Source of the DNA: JBJMHZ01 sp045807125
GTDB lineage: Bacteria > Actinomycetota > Actinomycetes > JAWWOL01
Direction of reading: 5' to 3'
DNA length: 24,104 nt
NCBI GenBank assembly: GCA_045807125.1
Contig: JBJMHZ010000051.1
Span: forward strand, 1 to 24,104
This document shows positions 1 to 6,921 of this stretch, piece by piece. The notes under the pieces were generated by a model. That model saw only the letters and a program-made list of their open reading frames with translations. It had not been told where the DNA came from and did no database searches. Numbering within the stretch: the stretch's first letter is position 1; each line of letters starts with the position of its first letter. A program made the position numbers and the translations under genes.

Positions 1-132
1 GACCGCGTCCGCGTCGGCGCTCATCAACGCCTCCACGAACGAGGCGAGCATCGCCCGCAACAGGTCAGGGCTCGCCTGCTCCAGCTGCTCGGACAACCAG
101 CCGGACAGGTCGATACTGGGCGGTGCGGCCAT
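1..132 (-). CDS. IS256-family (mutator-type) transposase, N-terminal part, cut by window edge
   Basis: The minus strand reads from an ATG at 132 to the window edge without a stop, giving 44 residues that begin MAAPPSIDLSGWLSEQLEQ and continue with SPDLLRAMLASFVEALMSADADAV. This matches the start of actinobacterial IS256-family transposases, where a segment of the form SPDLLR..(V/F)..FAEALMSA(E/D)AD precedes the CGAEYG motif, which would lie just outside the window. A purine-rich AGGAGA at about 141-146 sits 8 bases upstream of the ATG and supports this start. The catalytic DDE residues are off-window, so whether the gene is intact cannot be judged. The terminal inverted repeat of this element was not located with confidence between 133 and 341. 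The family call is from motif recall; no database search was run. Confidence 0.75.
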   Translation of the reverse strand, partial: MAAPPSIDLSGWLSEQLEQASPDLLRAMLASFVEALMSADADAV

Positions 133-341
133 CGCGTGGTCTCCTCGCTCGAGTTCCTTCGACAGATCTCGTTGAGGATCACGCGGTGGCCGTCTCAACT
201 CACGACGCCACGCAGATCAACGGGCCGATCGCACACCACGTCCGTGGACGCCTCTTTGGCGAAACACGTCGGCGTGTCGGCTTAGATGCCCAGGGTTACT
301 GCCTCCCGCGTTAACGTAGACTTGCGCCCAGTTCGTCCGAC

Positions 342-911
342 ATGTCGGAGACCATCGGAGGTAGACAGTTCCCCGTCGCGGTGACCTGCCGGGTGCTGGG
401 CTTCTCCAAGCAGGCGTACTACCAGTGGCGCGCCGACCCGGTGACGGCCCGGGACTGGGCCGACGCGCAGCTGACCAACGCCGCGCTCGACATCCACCAC
501 GACGACCCCGAGCTCGGCTACCGGTTCATCACCGACGTCCTCGCCGAGCGGGGCATCCCCGCCGGGCGCAACCGGGCGAACCGGCTGTGCACCGCGGCGC
601 GGGTCTTCTCGGCGCACTCCCGCCGCCGCGGCGTCCACCGCACGCCCGGCCCGCCGGTGCACGACGACCTGGTCGAACGGCGGCTCAGCGCCGAGCGGCC
701 GAACCAGCCGTGGCTGACCGACATCACCGAGCACCCCACCGGCGAGGGCAAGCTCTACCTGTGCGCGGTGAAGGACGCCTGCTCCAACCGCATCGTCGGC
801 TACTCCATGCACGCCCGCATGACCTCCCAGCTCGCCGTCACCGCGCTGCGCAACGCGATCGCCCTGCGCCACCCGGCCCACACCGTGGTGCACTCCGACC
901 GCGGCAGCCAG
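342..911 (+). pseudogene. IS3-family transposase (OrfB-type), N-terminal half, split by IS30 insertion
   Basis: This piece encodes the helical N-terminal region (MSETIGGRQFPVAVTCRVLG onward) and the first part of an rve-type DDE integrase core. D127 lies in the TDITE motif and D186 in the HSDRGSQ motif. The frame then runs into the IS30 element and loses similarity after GSQ at base 911. The rest of the core, including the catalytic glutamate, is at 2363-2644. In the rejoined protein (about 283 residues) the second aspartate and E222 are separated by 35 residues, the DD(35)E spacing of the IS3 family. The ATG at 342 is the first in-frame start after the TAA at 312-314; IS3 OrfB is normally made by frameshifting from OrfA, which is absent here. 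The split gene should be inactive. Confidence 0.85.
905..911 (+). repeat. Left copy of 7-bp direct repeat flanking the IS30-family element
   Basis: CAGCCAG at 905-911 is repeated at 2356-2362 on the far side of the IS30 element. The repeat falls exactly where the IS3 reading frame breaks and resumes, so it is best read as a target-site duplication of about 6-7 bp. Its last base ends the Gln codon of HSDRGSQ. The right copy shares its first C with the last base of the right inverted repeat, so the duplication may be 6 bp (AGCCAG). Confidence 0.6.
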
Positions 912-914
912 GGC

Positions 915-939
915 GGATTCAACCGGTCGTCGCAACACC
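915..939 (+). repeat. IS30 element, left terminal inverted repeat (25 bp)
   Basis: This segment pairs with the reverse complement of 2332-2356 with only two differences, at repeat positions 3 (A versus G) and 17 (C versus T). Its inner end (bases 933-939) also forms the 5' arm of a hairpin with the transposase ribosome-binding region. Confidence 0.85.
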
Positions 940-959
940 TCGTGATCGCGGAGGTGTTG
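933..959 (+). promoter_or_regulatory. Hairpin hiding the IS30 transposase ribosome-binding site
   Basis: CAACACCTC at 933-941 is perfectly complementary to GAGGTGTTG at 951-959, giving a 9-bp stem with a 9-base loop. The Shine-Dalgarno GGAGG at 950-954 is 6 bases before the GTG start at 961, and all but its first base lie in the 3' arm. The 5' arm belongs to the terminal inverted repeat, so a transcript entering from outside the element would carry the whole hairpin and hide the site. IS10 and IS50 are known to protect themselves from impinging transcription in this way. The fold is visible in the sequence; the control role is inferred. Confidence 0.55.
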
Positions 960-960
960 G

Positions 961-2352
961 GTGGCGCGACGGCAGCAGCAGGCGGATCGGGCGCTTCGGC
1001 CAGCGATGCGGTCACCGGGGCGACCGATCCCGGCGAGGCATGTCGAGCGGGAGTTCTGGCGCCTGATCGCGAAGGGCAAGCGCAGCGAGGACGCGGCGAT
1101 CGAGGTCGGCGTGTCTGTGCCGGTCGGGTCTCGCTGGTTTCGTCACGCTGGCGGCATGCCGCCGTTGGGCTTGGCCGAGCCGACCGGCCGCTACTTGTCG
1201 TTTCACGAGCGCGAAGAACTCGCTCTGCTGAAGGCGCAGGGCTTGGGCGTCCGCGCGATCGCCCGCGAACTCAAGCGCGACGCGGGGACGATCTCGCGTG
1301 AGCTGCGGCGCAACGCCGCGACCCGCGGCGGCAGACCGGAGTACCGGGCGACGGTCGCGCAGTGGAAGGCACAGACCGCGGCCCGACGCCCCAAGCCGGC
1401 GAAGCTCGTGACCAACCCGCGGTTGAACGAGTACGTCCAGACGCGGCTCAGCGGGCAGCTGCAACGTCCCGACGGCACCGTCGTGGCGGGGCCGGCGACG
1501 AGCTGGAAGGGGCTGAACAAGCCGCACCGGGCGGACCGGCGCTGGGCGACGGCGTGGAGCCCTGAGCAGATCTCCCAACGGCTCGTCGTCGACTTCCCCG
1601 ACGATGAGGACATGCGCATCAGCCACGAGGCGATCTACCAGGCGCTCTACATCGAAGGACGCGGCGCCCTCAAGCGCGAGCTGGTGGCCTGCCTGCGCAC
1701 CGGACGCGCGTTACGCAAGCCGCGGGAACGCGCACGCACCAAGCCCCAGGGGCACGTCACCGCGGACGTCGTTCTCAGCGAGCGGCCAGCCGAGGCCGAG
1801 GACCGGGCCGTCCCCGGCCACTGGGAGGGCGACCTCATGATCGGGCTGAACCGGTCCGCTATCGGCACCATCGTCGAGCGCACCAGCCGCTACACCCTGC
1901 TCGTCCACCTGCCCCGCCTGGAGGGCTACGGCACCGCCCCGCCGGTCAAGAACGGGCCTGCCCTCGGCGGTTACGGCGCCATCGCCATGAAGGACGCCCT
2001 GCAAACAACGATGACGACGATGCCGGACGAGCTGCTGCGATCGCTGACCTGGGACCGCGGCAAGGAGCTCTCCGCACACGCCCAGTTCAAGGTCGACACC
2101 GGCATCGCCGTCTACTTCGCCGACCCGCACTCCCCTTGGCAGCGCGGCACGAACGAGAACACCAACGGCCTGCTCCGCCAGTACTTCCCGAAGGGAACCG
2201 ACCTGTCCCGCTGGACCCGCGACGACCTCCTCGCCGTCCAGGCCGCCGTCAACAGCAGACCCCGCAAGGTCCTCAGCTGGAAGACACCCGCCGAGGTACT
2301 CGACGAGCAGCTACGGTTGCTCCACCAAGCAGGTGTTGCAACGACCGGTTGA
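961..2352 (+). CDS. IS30-family transposase
   Basis: The 463-residue protein starts at GTG 961, 6 bases after a GGAGG. It has two helix-turn-helix segments, at about residues 31-60 and 83-117 (the second reads RAIARELKRDAGTISREL, the IS30 signature). A DDE integrase core follows. The likely catalytic residues are D291 (GHWEGDLMIG), D365 (LTWDRGKEL) and E399 (GTNENTNGLLRQYFP), with 33 residues between the last two, as expected for IS30 enzymes. The C-terminal NSRPRKVLSWKTPAEVL is also characteristic. A glycine-rich insertion at about 321-340 (GYGTAPPVKNGPALGGYG) occurs in longer actinobacterial members as far as I recall. The stop codon lies inside the right inverted repeat. No frameshift or missing key residue was seen, so it is probably functional. 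Confidence 0.93.
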   Translation: MARRQQQADRALRPAMRSPGRPIPARHVEREFWRLIAKGKRSEDAAIEVGVSVPVGSRWFRHAGGMPPLGLAEPTGRYLSFHEREELALLKAQGLGVRAIARELKRDAGTISRELRRNAATRGGRPEYRATVAQWKAQTAARRPKPAKLVTNPRLNEYVQTRLSGQLQRPDGTVVAGPATSWKGLNKPHRADRRWATAWSPEQISQRLVVDFPDDEDMRISHEAIYQALYIEGRGALKRELVACLRTGRALRKPRERARTKPQGHVTADVVLSERPAEAEDRAVPGHWEGDLMIGLNRSAIGTIVERTSRYTLLVHLPRLEGYGTAPPVKNGPALGGYGAIAMKDALQTTMTTMPDELLRSLTWDRGKELSAHAQFKVDTGIAVYFADPHSPWQRGTNENTNGLLRQYFPKGTDLSRWTRDDLLAVQAAVNSRPRKVLSWKTPAEVLDEQLRLLHQAGVATTG

Positions 2353-2356
2353 ACCC
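2332..2356 (+). repeat. IS30 element, right terminal inverted repeat (25 bp)
   Basis: This is the inverted partner of 915-939, matching at 23 of 25 bases. It contains the TGA stop (2350-2352) of the transposase. The downstream direct repeat CAGCCAG begins at its last base. Confidence 0.85.
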
Positions 2357-2362
2357 AGCCAG
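2356..2362 (+). repeat. Right copy of 7-bp direct repeat flanking the IS30-family element
   Basis: CAGCCAG here matches 905-911. The IS3 transposase frame resumes directly after it, at TTC 2363, with no codon lost or gained. This supports a clean target-site duplication. Confidence 0.6.
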
Positions 2363-2644
2363 TTCGGCTCCCACGCCTTCGTCCGGGCGCTGCGCGCCCA
2401 CCAGCTGCGAGGCTCGATGGGCCGCGTCGGCGCCTGCGCCGACAACGCCGCGATGGAGTCGTTCTTCGCCCTGCTGCAGAAGAACGTCCTCGACCGACGC
2501 CGCTGGCCGACCCGAGACGCGCTCCGCCTGGCCATCGTCACCTGGATCGAGCGCACCTACCACCGCCGCCGCCGCCAAGACCGCCTCGGGCGCCTCACCC
2601 CGATAGAGCTCGAAACGCTCCTACGAACCGCTCACGCGGCCTGA
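2363..2644 (+). pseudogene. IS3-family transposase (OrfB-type), C-terminal half
   Basis: From base 2363 the frame encodes FGSHAFVRALRAHQLRGSMG, then NAAMESFFALLQKNVLD and a helical C-terminal tail ending at the TGA of 2642-2644. This is the standard end of an IS3 transposase; the third catalytic residue is the glutamate of AAMESFF. An ATG at 2333 in the same frame lies within the IS30 inverted repeat, so an independent short protein would be an artefact of the insertion. It continues the gene broken at 911. Confidence 0.85.
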
Positions 2645-2682
2645 CCCCCACCCGCGGAGTCAACCGAAACGGGGGCAGTCCC

Positions 2683-3560
2683 GATGACCACCGTGCCGCA
2701 GGCGGTCCACCTACGACACCTGTTCGCCTTAGACCGCTATCGGGACGCGCCGCGTGTCTTCCTCACGGCCGCGACGGCGCGATTGTGTTCGCGTTGTGGC
2801 TCATGGCGCCGGAGTCGCTGGCCGCCTGGTCCCTGAGATGCGAGGACGCCGACCGTGTGGCCCCTCTGTGACTCAACCGACGACGAGCGCCGAACGCGGA
2901 CATCGCGCGGGCAGGCCGGACACCGTACGGGCACGTGCCCGGGGGGTGGGCGGACAAGATCACCGTTGGTGCGCTCGCCTCGACCGCAGCGACGAGGGAG
3001 TCGATGAGCTGCTGCGCGCGGAACAGGTCACCGCGCTCGGTGTAGGCCCACACGAGCGTCGACACCAGCTCGGCAAGCCCATCGGTGACGTGCGCGTGAG
3101 GACCGGCTAGCGGGCCGGCAGCCGCGAGGGCGTTCTCCGCCCGGCAGGGCCATGACGACCCTCGTCAACAGGTACGGGATGACGGCGAGCAGGAGCGTCC
3201 TCATCGGCTGGCCCCGTCTCGCATCGCGATGACACTACCGGGCCGGACCCAGGTTCGAGCGGCTTTCCGAAGGGGGCTCGCAGGTGGGCGGTAGCGAGAC
3301 CCACCACCCAACGCTGAAGGGCCGCCGGGTCGCCGCCCTCGACGCCAGGGCCGACGAGGCCGAGGCGCTGCACGCGCGGTGACCGCTCGCTGGCAGCGCG
3401 CTAGCACAGAGCGGTCGCGCCAGTCAATCGGTCGCGGGTGCCGAAGTTACGGGCTGCGCGTCCGATGCCGCGCTGTCCCGGCTTGTCCAGACTCGTGGAA
3501 GGCCCGGGATCCCCGGCGCCGACATGTGCCAGGTGGCGGCGCGAGCGGGAGGACCATCCG
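2683..3560. other. 878-bp stretch without a convincing gene; possible gene remnants
   Basis: No open frame here has the length, start signal and codon pattern of its neighbours. Three faint traces can be seen. A 50-codon plus-strand frame begins at ATG 2684. A minus-strand frame (about 3160 down to 2763) contains a plausible helical protein segment, LAELVSTLVWAYTERGDLF followed by RAQQLIDSLVAAVEA, with no good start. A plus-strand frame ends at TGA 3380-3382 with RRVAALDARADEAEALHAR. None was recognised as a known family. The stretch separates the insertion-sequence island from the pilus operon and probably holds decayed genes plus the pilus operon promoter, which I could not place. Confidence 0.4.
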
Positions 3561-4133
3561 TTGAGGGCCAGGTGGCAGCGGGGTGACGGCGGCGCGGCGG
3601 CGGTCGAGTTCGCGCTGATCCTCCCCGTGTTCCTGACGCTCGTCTTCGGCCTGATCTCGGCCGGGCTCGCCTACTTCCACAAGATCGGTCTCACCCAGGA
3701 CGTCCGCGAGAGCGGCCGCTACGCGGCGACCTACGTCGACAGCAGCGGCAACAGCGTCGAGGCCAACCTCAACAGCTACCTCAACACCGTGCTCGACAGC
3801 CTCGTGCGCAACGCCAGCGAGGCCGGCGACCTGAAGTTCGTCGGGACCGCCCCGAGCGCCACCCTCGACACCACGGACGCCAGCCAGGTGGTCTGCGCCG
3901 CCTACATCACCGCCGCCGGCACCGTGACCCGGGTGTCCCGCGGCGTCGCATCGCTCCCGGCCGCCAATGGTGGCGCGTGCTACGCGGACGGCCTCGGCAC
4001 CAACGCCGGTTACCCGCGGGTGCAGGTCTACGCGCAGGGCGACGCGAGGTGGAACCTGCTGATCTTCTCGAGCGGGCCCAAGGTGACGTTCCGCAGCGCG
4101 ACCGTCTACCGGTACGAACGGCCGACGACGTGA
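3561..4133 (+). CDS. tadE: TadE-like pseudopilin of the Tad/Flp pilus
   Basis: The 190-residue protein opens with a short positive segment, then GAAAVEFALILPVFLTLVFG, a single hydrophobic helix (about 17-42) typical of TadE-family minor pilins. G11 followed by A12 with glutamate at +5 fits the prepilin peptidase site of Flp/TadE proteins. The remaining about 145 residues should lie outside the membrane. I chose TTG 3561 because GGGAGGA (3547-3553) sits 7 bases upstream and the peptide then begins with the expected short leader. The open frame extends back to 3438, but the extra residues do not look like TadE. The stop overlaps the GTG of the next gene, so the two should be translationally coupled. 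It is the first gene of the assembly operon. Confidence 0.82.
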   Translation: MRARWQRGDGGAAAVEFALILPVFLTLVFGLISAGLAYFHKIGLTQDVRESGRYAATYVDSSGNSVEANLNSYLNTVLDSLVRNASEAGDLKFVGTAPSATLDTTDASQVVCAAYITAAGTVTRVSRGVASLPAANGGACYADGLGTNAGYPRVQVYAQGDARWNLLIFSSGPKVTFRSATVYRYERPTT

Positions 4134-6043
4134 GGCCGACCCTCGCCCGCCGGCGCCACGGACACGATGATGACCGTGGCGCGTTCGCCATTCTCTACGC
4201 GGTGCTGATGATCGCGCTGATCGGCATCGCGGCGCTCGTCGTCGACATCTCGACGATGCGCTCCGACCGGCGGGTGGAGCGCGCATCGGCCGACGCGGGC
4301 GCATCGGCAGGCGCTTTCGGGCTCGCCTTCGGCCCACGGCAGGCCTGCACGATCGCGATGAAGGCCGCCTTCGCCAACCTCGCGCAGCCGCTCGTCACCA
4401 GCTGCGGGACCTTCCCCGTCGCCGCCACCACCTGCACCGGCGTGACGTCGTCCAGCGCGTCCGCGACCTCGGGGCCGTACACGGTGCAGGTCACCTGGCC
4501 GGTGCCCGATGCGGACGCGATGATGACCACCCCCGACAACCGGCCGGCGACCGTGACCCAGACCACCGTCCAGATGCGCGGCACCGTCATCGTCGACGGC
4601 AAGCCGTGCAGCCGGGTGGCCGTGCAGGTGTCGAGGAGCAGCCCGTTCCAGCTCGCATCGGTCTTCAACGTGCTGGGCTCCGGCAGCCAGAGCAACTCCG
4701 GCTCGACGAGCGGCACCAGCGTCGCGCTGTCGATCGTCGACACGAGCTTCGGCGCCCAGATCGCGCCGCTGGTGGTGCTGGACCGCGGCTCGTGCGAGGC
4801 GCTGAAGGTCGATGGCGGCGCCCTCGTCGACGTCAAGACCGCGCTCGACGGAGGCCCGGGCATCATCGCCGCCGACTCCGACGGCTCGGGCCGCAACCCC
4901 AATGGCTCCGCCGCCGACGTGGCCTGCAACGGCAACAGCACCGTCTACGACGCCAGCAACAACTCGCACCTCTACGCGTGGAGCGGCAGCCTGAACGGGG
5001 CGTCGACGCCCGGGCGCATCTACAGCTGGGCCGAGACGGCCGGCAACTTCTCGACCGCCTACCTGCCGGCGCAGACGACCGGTTGCGTCGCCGGCTCGCC
5101 GCCCACCGGCGCGCAGCTGTGCCCGGTGCCGACCCTGCAGCCCGCCCTCGTCGGCCGCACCGCCTTCGACAACAAGTACAACTGCAAGGCGGCGAACGGC
5201 TGCACCAGCGCCACCCCTACGAGCGCCTACATCGACCAGCTGACCGCGGCCGCGACCGCCGTCCAGTCCAACCCGCCGGCCGGCTGGACGGTCATCAACG
5301 GCCAGGGCTGCACGCAGTCCGCGCCGAAGGTCTTCCCGGCCGGCAACTACTACGTCAACTGCACCGGCAACAACGGCTTCAAGGTCAGCACGCAGACGGC
5401 GTTCAAGGGCGGGGTCGTCGTCTTCAAGGGCGACGTCAACGTGGGCAGCAACGGCAACTGCCTGGTGCTCAACGCGCCGTCGACCGTCACCACCACGGCC
5501 GGCCTCTCGACCTTCTGCTCCACCGCGACCGCCGTCCCGATCCAGGCAAACGACGGCTACCCGATCTACGTCGGCGGCCAGCTCAACGTCGGCTCCAACG
5601 CCAACTTCCTTGCCCCGCAGACCATGATCTACGTGGTCGACCAGATGACCGTCGCAGGCGGCGGCAACCTGCAGTGGACAGCCCCGTACGGCACGCACGC
5701 CGCTTCGCCGCACGCGGCCACCAGCTGCGTGCCCGGCGGGGGCTCCACGTTCCCCTCGGCAGCGTGCTTCGAGGACCTCGACCTCTGGACCGAGTACGCG
5801 CCGAGCAACACCGAGACCAAGCCCGACCAGCTCAGCGGGCAGGCCTACATCCACCTCGAGGGCGCGTACTTCGTGCCCAGCGACAAGTTCAAGATCAGTG
5901 GCTCGCCCACCGGCGACCAGAAGAAGGCCCAGTTCATCGCCAAGCGGCTGTGGGTGACGGGTGGCGGCCAGCTCATCCTGCAACCCGACGCCACCCGCGA
6001 GGTGCCCAACATCTTCCCGCCCACATCCACGCTGATCCGCTAG
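4130..6043 (+). CDS. Large TadG-like pilus-associated surface protein
   Basis: GTG 4130 overlaps the tadE stop by four bases (GTGA). The N-terminal part (DDDRGAFAILYAVLMIALIG then AALVVDISTMRSDRRVERAS) is the Flp pilus TadE/TadG-like segment, with one membrane helix at about 18-41, followed by the alanine-rich ADAGASAGA stretch usual in TadG. The remaining about 590 residues are predicted outside the membrane. They are rich in Gly, Ser, Thr and Asn and contain 16 cysteines. From about residue 390 a repeating pattern of short beta-like strands (GNYYVNC, GGVVVFKGDVNVGSNGN, YPIYVGGQLNVGSNANF) suggests a parallel beta-helix. No von Willebrand A motif was seen, unlike proteobacterial TadG; in this locus that domain is fused to TadB. 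It is likely a minor pilin or surface adhesin. Total length is 637 residues. Confidence 0.75.
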   Translation: MRPTLARRRHGHDDDRGAFAILYAVLMIALIGIAALVVDISTMRSDRRVERASADAGASAGAFGLAFGPRQACTIAMKAAFANLAQPLVTSCGTFPVAATTCTGVTSSSASATSGPYTVQVTWPVPDADAMMTTPDNRPATVTQTTVQMRGTVIVDGKPCSRVAVQVSRSSPFQLASVFNVLGSGSQSNSGSTSGTSVALSIVDTSFGAQIAPLVVLDRGSCEALKVDGGALVDVKTALDGGPGIIAADSDGSGRNPNGSAADVACNGNSTVYDASNNSHLYAWSGSLNGASTPGRIYSWAETAGNFSTAYLPAQTTGCVAGSPPTGAQLCPVPTLQPALVGRTAFDNKYNCKAANGCTSATPTSAYIDQLTAAATAVQSNPPAGWTVINGQGCTQSAPKVFPAGNYYVNCTGNNGFKVSTQTAFKGGVVVFKGDVNVGSNGNCLVLNAPSTVTTTAGLSTFCSTATAVPIQANDGYPIYVGGQLNVGSNANFLAPQTMIYVVDQMTVAGGGNLQWTAPYGTHAASPHAATSCVPGGGSTFPSAACFEDLDLWTEYAPSNTETKPDQLSGQAYIHLEGAYFVPSDKFKISGSPTGDQKKAQFIAKRLWVTGGGQLILQPDATREVPNIFPPTSTLIR

Positions 6044-6118
6044 CGCGACCGTCATCCGTACCGCCGCTTCCAGCCATCCGGCCCTGCGTCACTGACCGCA
6101 TCGAACGAAGGAAGAACC

Positions 6119-6889
6119 GTGGGACGTCGACTACTCCTCCTGATCGCGGCCATCATCGTCGCGGCCTTCGGCACCACGCTCGTCTTCGTCTACGTCAATG
6201 GCGTGAACGACCGGGCGCTGGCCGGCCAGAACCCCGTGAAGATCCTCGTCGCCAAGAAGCTCATCGCGTCGGGCACCAAGGCCTCCGACGCGCAGGCACA
6301 GGGCGCGCTCGAGCTGAAGGAAGTGCCGAAGACGGCCGTCGCGAGCGGGGCGCTCGCGGACATCACGCCGATCGAGAACCAGCTGGCCCTGACCGCGATC
6401 TACCCGGGCCAGCAGGTGCTCGCGCAGCTGTTCGGTGCGCAGGCGCCGACGACCGACGCGCTCTCCATCCCGAAGGGCGACGTCGCGATGAGCGTGCAGC
6501 TCACCGACCCCGGTCGGGTGGCCGGCTTCGTCCAACCGGGCTCGCACGTGTCCATCTTCGTCGACCTCTCCCCCGTCGACGTGGTGACCGGCAAGAAGTA
6601 CCCCGACCTCGCCCGGCTCCTGCTGCCGGACGTGCTGGTGCTCGCCGTGGGTCCGACGACGCAGACGACGTCGACCACCACCGACAACAAGACCGGGCAG
6701 ACCACCAACCAGCAGATCTCGCAGGCCATCCTTACCGTCGCCGTCAACCAGGCGCAGGCACAGCGGCTGGTGCTCGCGACGAACCACTCGAACGCGCTCT
6801 ACTTCGCGCTCCGCAACAGCGGCTCGCAGGTCGGCCCCACCGGCCCGACCACGCTGAACAACATGTTCGGCACGCCACTGTTCGGCTAG
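6119..6889 (+). CDS. cpaB: CpaB/RcpC-type Flp pilus assembly protein
   Basis: The 256-residue protein has an N-terminal membrane helix (about 4-26), an SAF-like segment (about 40-110: VKILVAKKLIASGTKASDAQ, then YPGQQVLAQLF) and a CpaB/RcpC domain (about 111-256: PKGDVAMSVQLTDPGRVAGF, then VQPGSHVSIFVDL). The ending in ...LYFALRNSGSQ is typical. In Gram-negative bacteria RcpC works with the outer-membrane secretin; in this secretin-free organism it more likely acts in the cell wall space during pilus assembly. GTG 6119 is preceded by AAGGAAG (6107-6113) at good spacing. A 75-base gap follows the tadG-like gene, the widest gap inside the operon, with no strong hairpin, so an extra promoter there is possible but not visible. 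Confidence 0.87.
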   Translation: MGRRLLLLIAAIIVAAFGTTLVFVYVNGVNDRALAGQNPVKILVAKKLIASGTKASDAQAQGALELKEVPKTAVASGALADITPIENQLALTAIYPGQQVLAQLFGAQAPTTDALSIPKGDVAMSVQLTDPGRVAGFVQPGSHVSIFVDLSPVDVVTGKKYPDLARLLLPDVLVLAVGPTTQTTSTTTDNKTGQTTNQQISQAILTVAVNQAQAQRLVLATNHSNALYFALRNSGSQVGPTGPTTLNNMFGTPLFG

Positions 6890-6921
6890 AGCCGGTTCGG
6901 CTGACGAGGACGGATCCCACC

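Larger units (their letters stand above)
912..2356 (+). mobile_element. IS30-family insertion sequence, apparently complete
   Basis: The element is about 1.44 kb and carries one transposase gene (961-2352) that nearly fills it. Inverted repeats lie at 915-939 (left) and 2332-2356 (right) and agree at 23 of 25 positions; their shared core is TTCAACCGGTCGT. The right repeat contains the transposase stop codon. Direct repeats of CAGCCAG flank the element. Three extra bases (GGC, 912-914) lie between the left direct repeat and the start of the left inverted repeat, so the exact left end is uncertain by 3 bp. It is inserted in the same orientation as the IS3 transposase it disrupts. Intact gene, ends and target repeat suggest a fairly recent insertion. 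Confidence 0.8.
315..2682 (+). mobile_element. IS3-family element remnant, interrupted by an IS30-family element
   Basis: The two halves of one IS3-type transposase reading frame lie at 342-911 and 2363-2644, with a complete IS30-type element between them. Joining base 911 to 2363 restores one open frame. The right end is probably near 2682, where a run GTCAACCGAAACGGGGGCAG, 15 bases after the transposase stop, resembles the ends of actinobacterial IS3 elements. No matching inverted copy was seen upstream, and no OrfA is present, because the transposase frame is closed by a TAA at 312-314. The left end and orfA therefore appear to be missing, possibly removed by the IS256-type element next to it. 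Left boundary is the limit of the open frame only. Confidence 0.6.

Noticed and set aside
282..1079. Minus-strand 265-codon frame over the IS3 transposase
   Set aside because: It crosses the IS3/IS30 junction without regard to it and has no motif; it is a mirror of the transposase frame.
2333..2644. Short independent gene starting at ATG 2333
   Set aside because: Its first ten codons are the IS30 inverted repeat and direct repeat; the rest is the C-terminal half of the interrupted IS3 transposase.
4106..6055. Long minus-strand open frame (649 codons) opposite the tadG-like gene
   Set aside because: It is a high-GC mirror frame, rich in Arg, Gly, Ala and Val with no domain, while the plus strand encodes a clear TadG-like protein with coupled start.
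4606..6921. Upstream extension of the tadZ frame far into tadG and cpaB
   Set aside because: The extension is Arg/Gln-rich low-complexity sequence typical of an out-of-frame reading; the receiver-like domain starts at ATG 6922.
6890..6921. Terminator between cpaB and tadZ (CGGCTAGAGCCG)
   Set aside because: The stem is 5 bp with a two-base loop and overlaps the stop codon; too weak to call.
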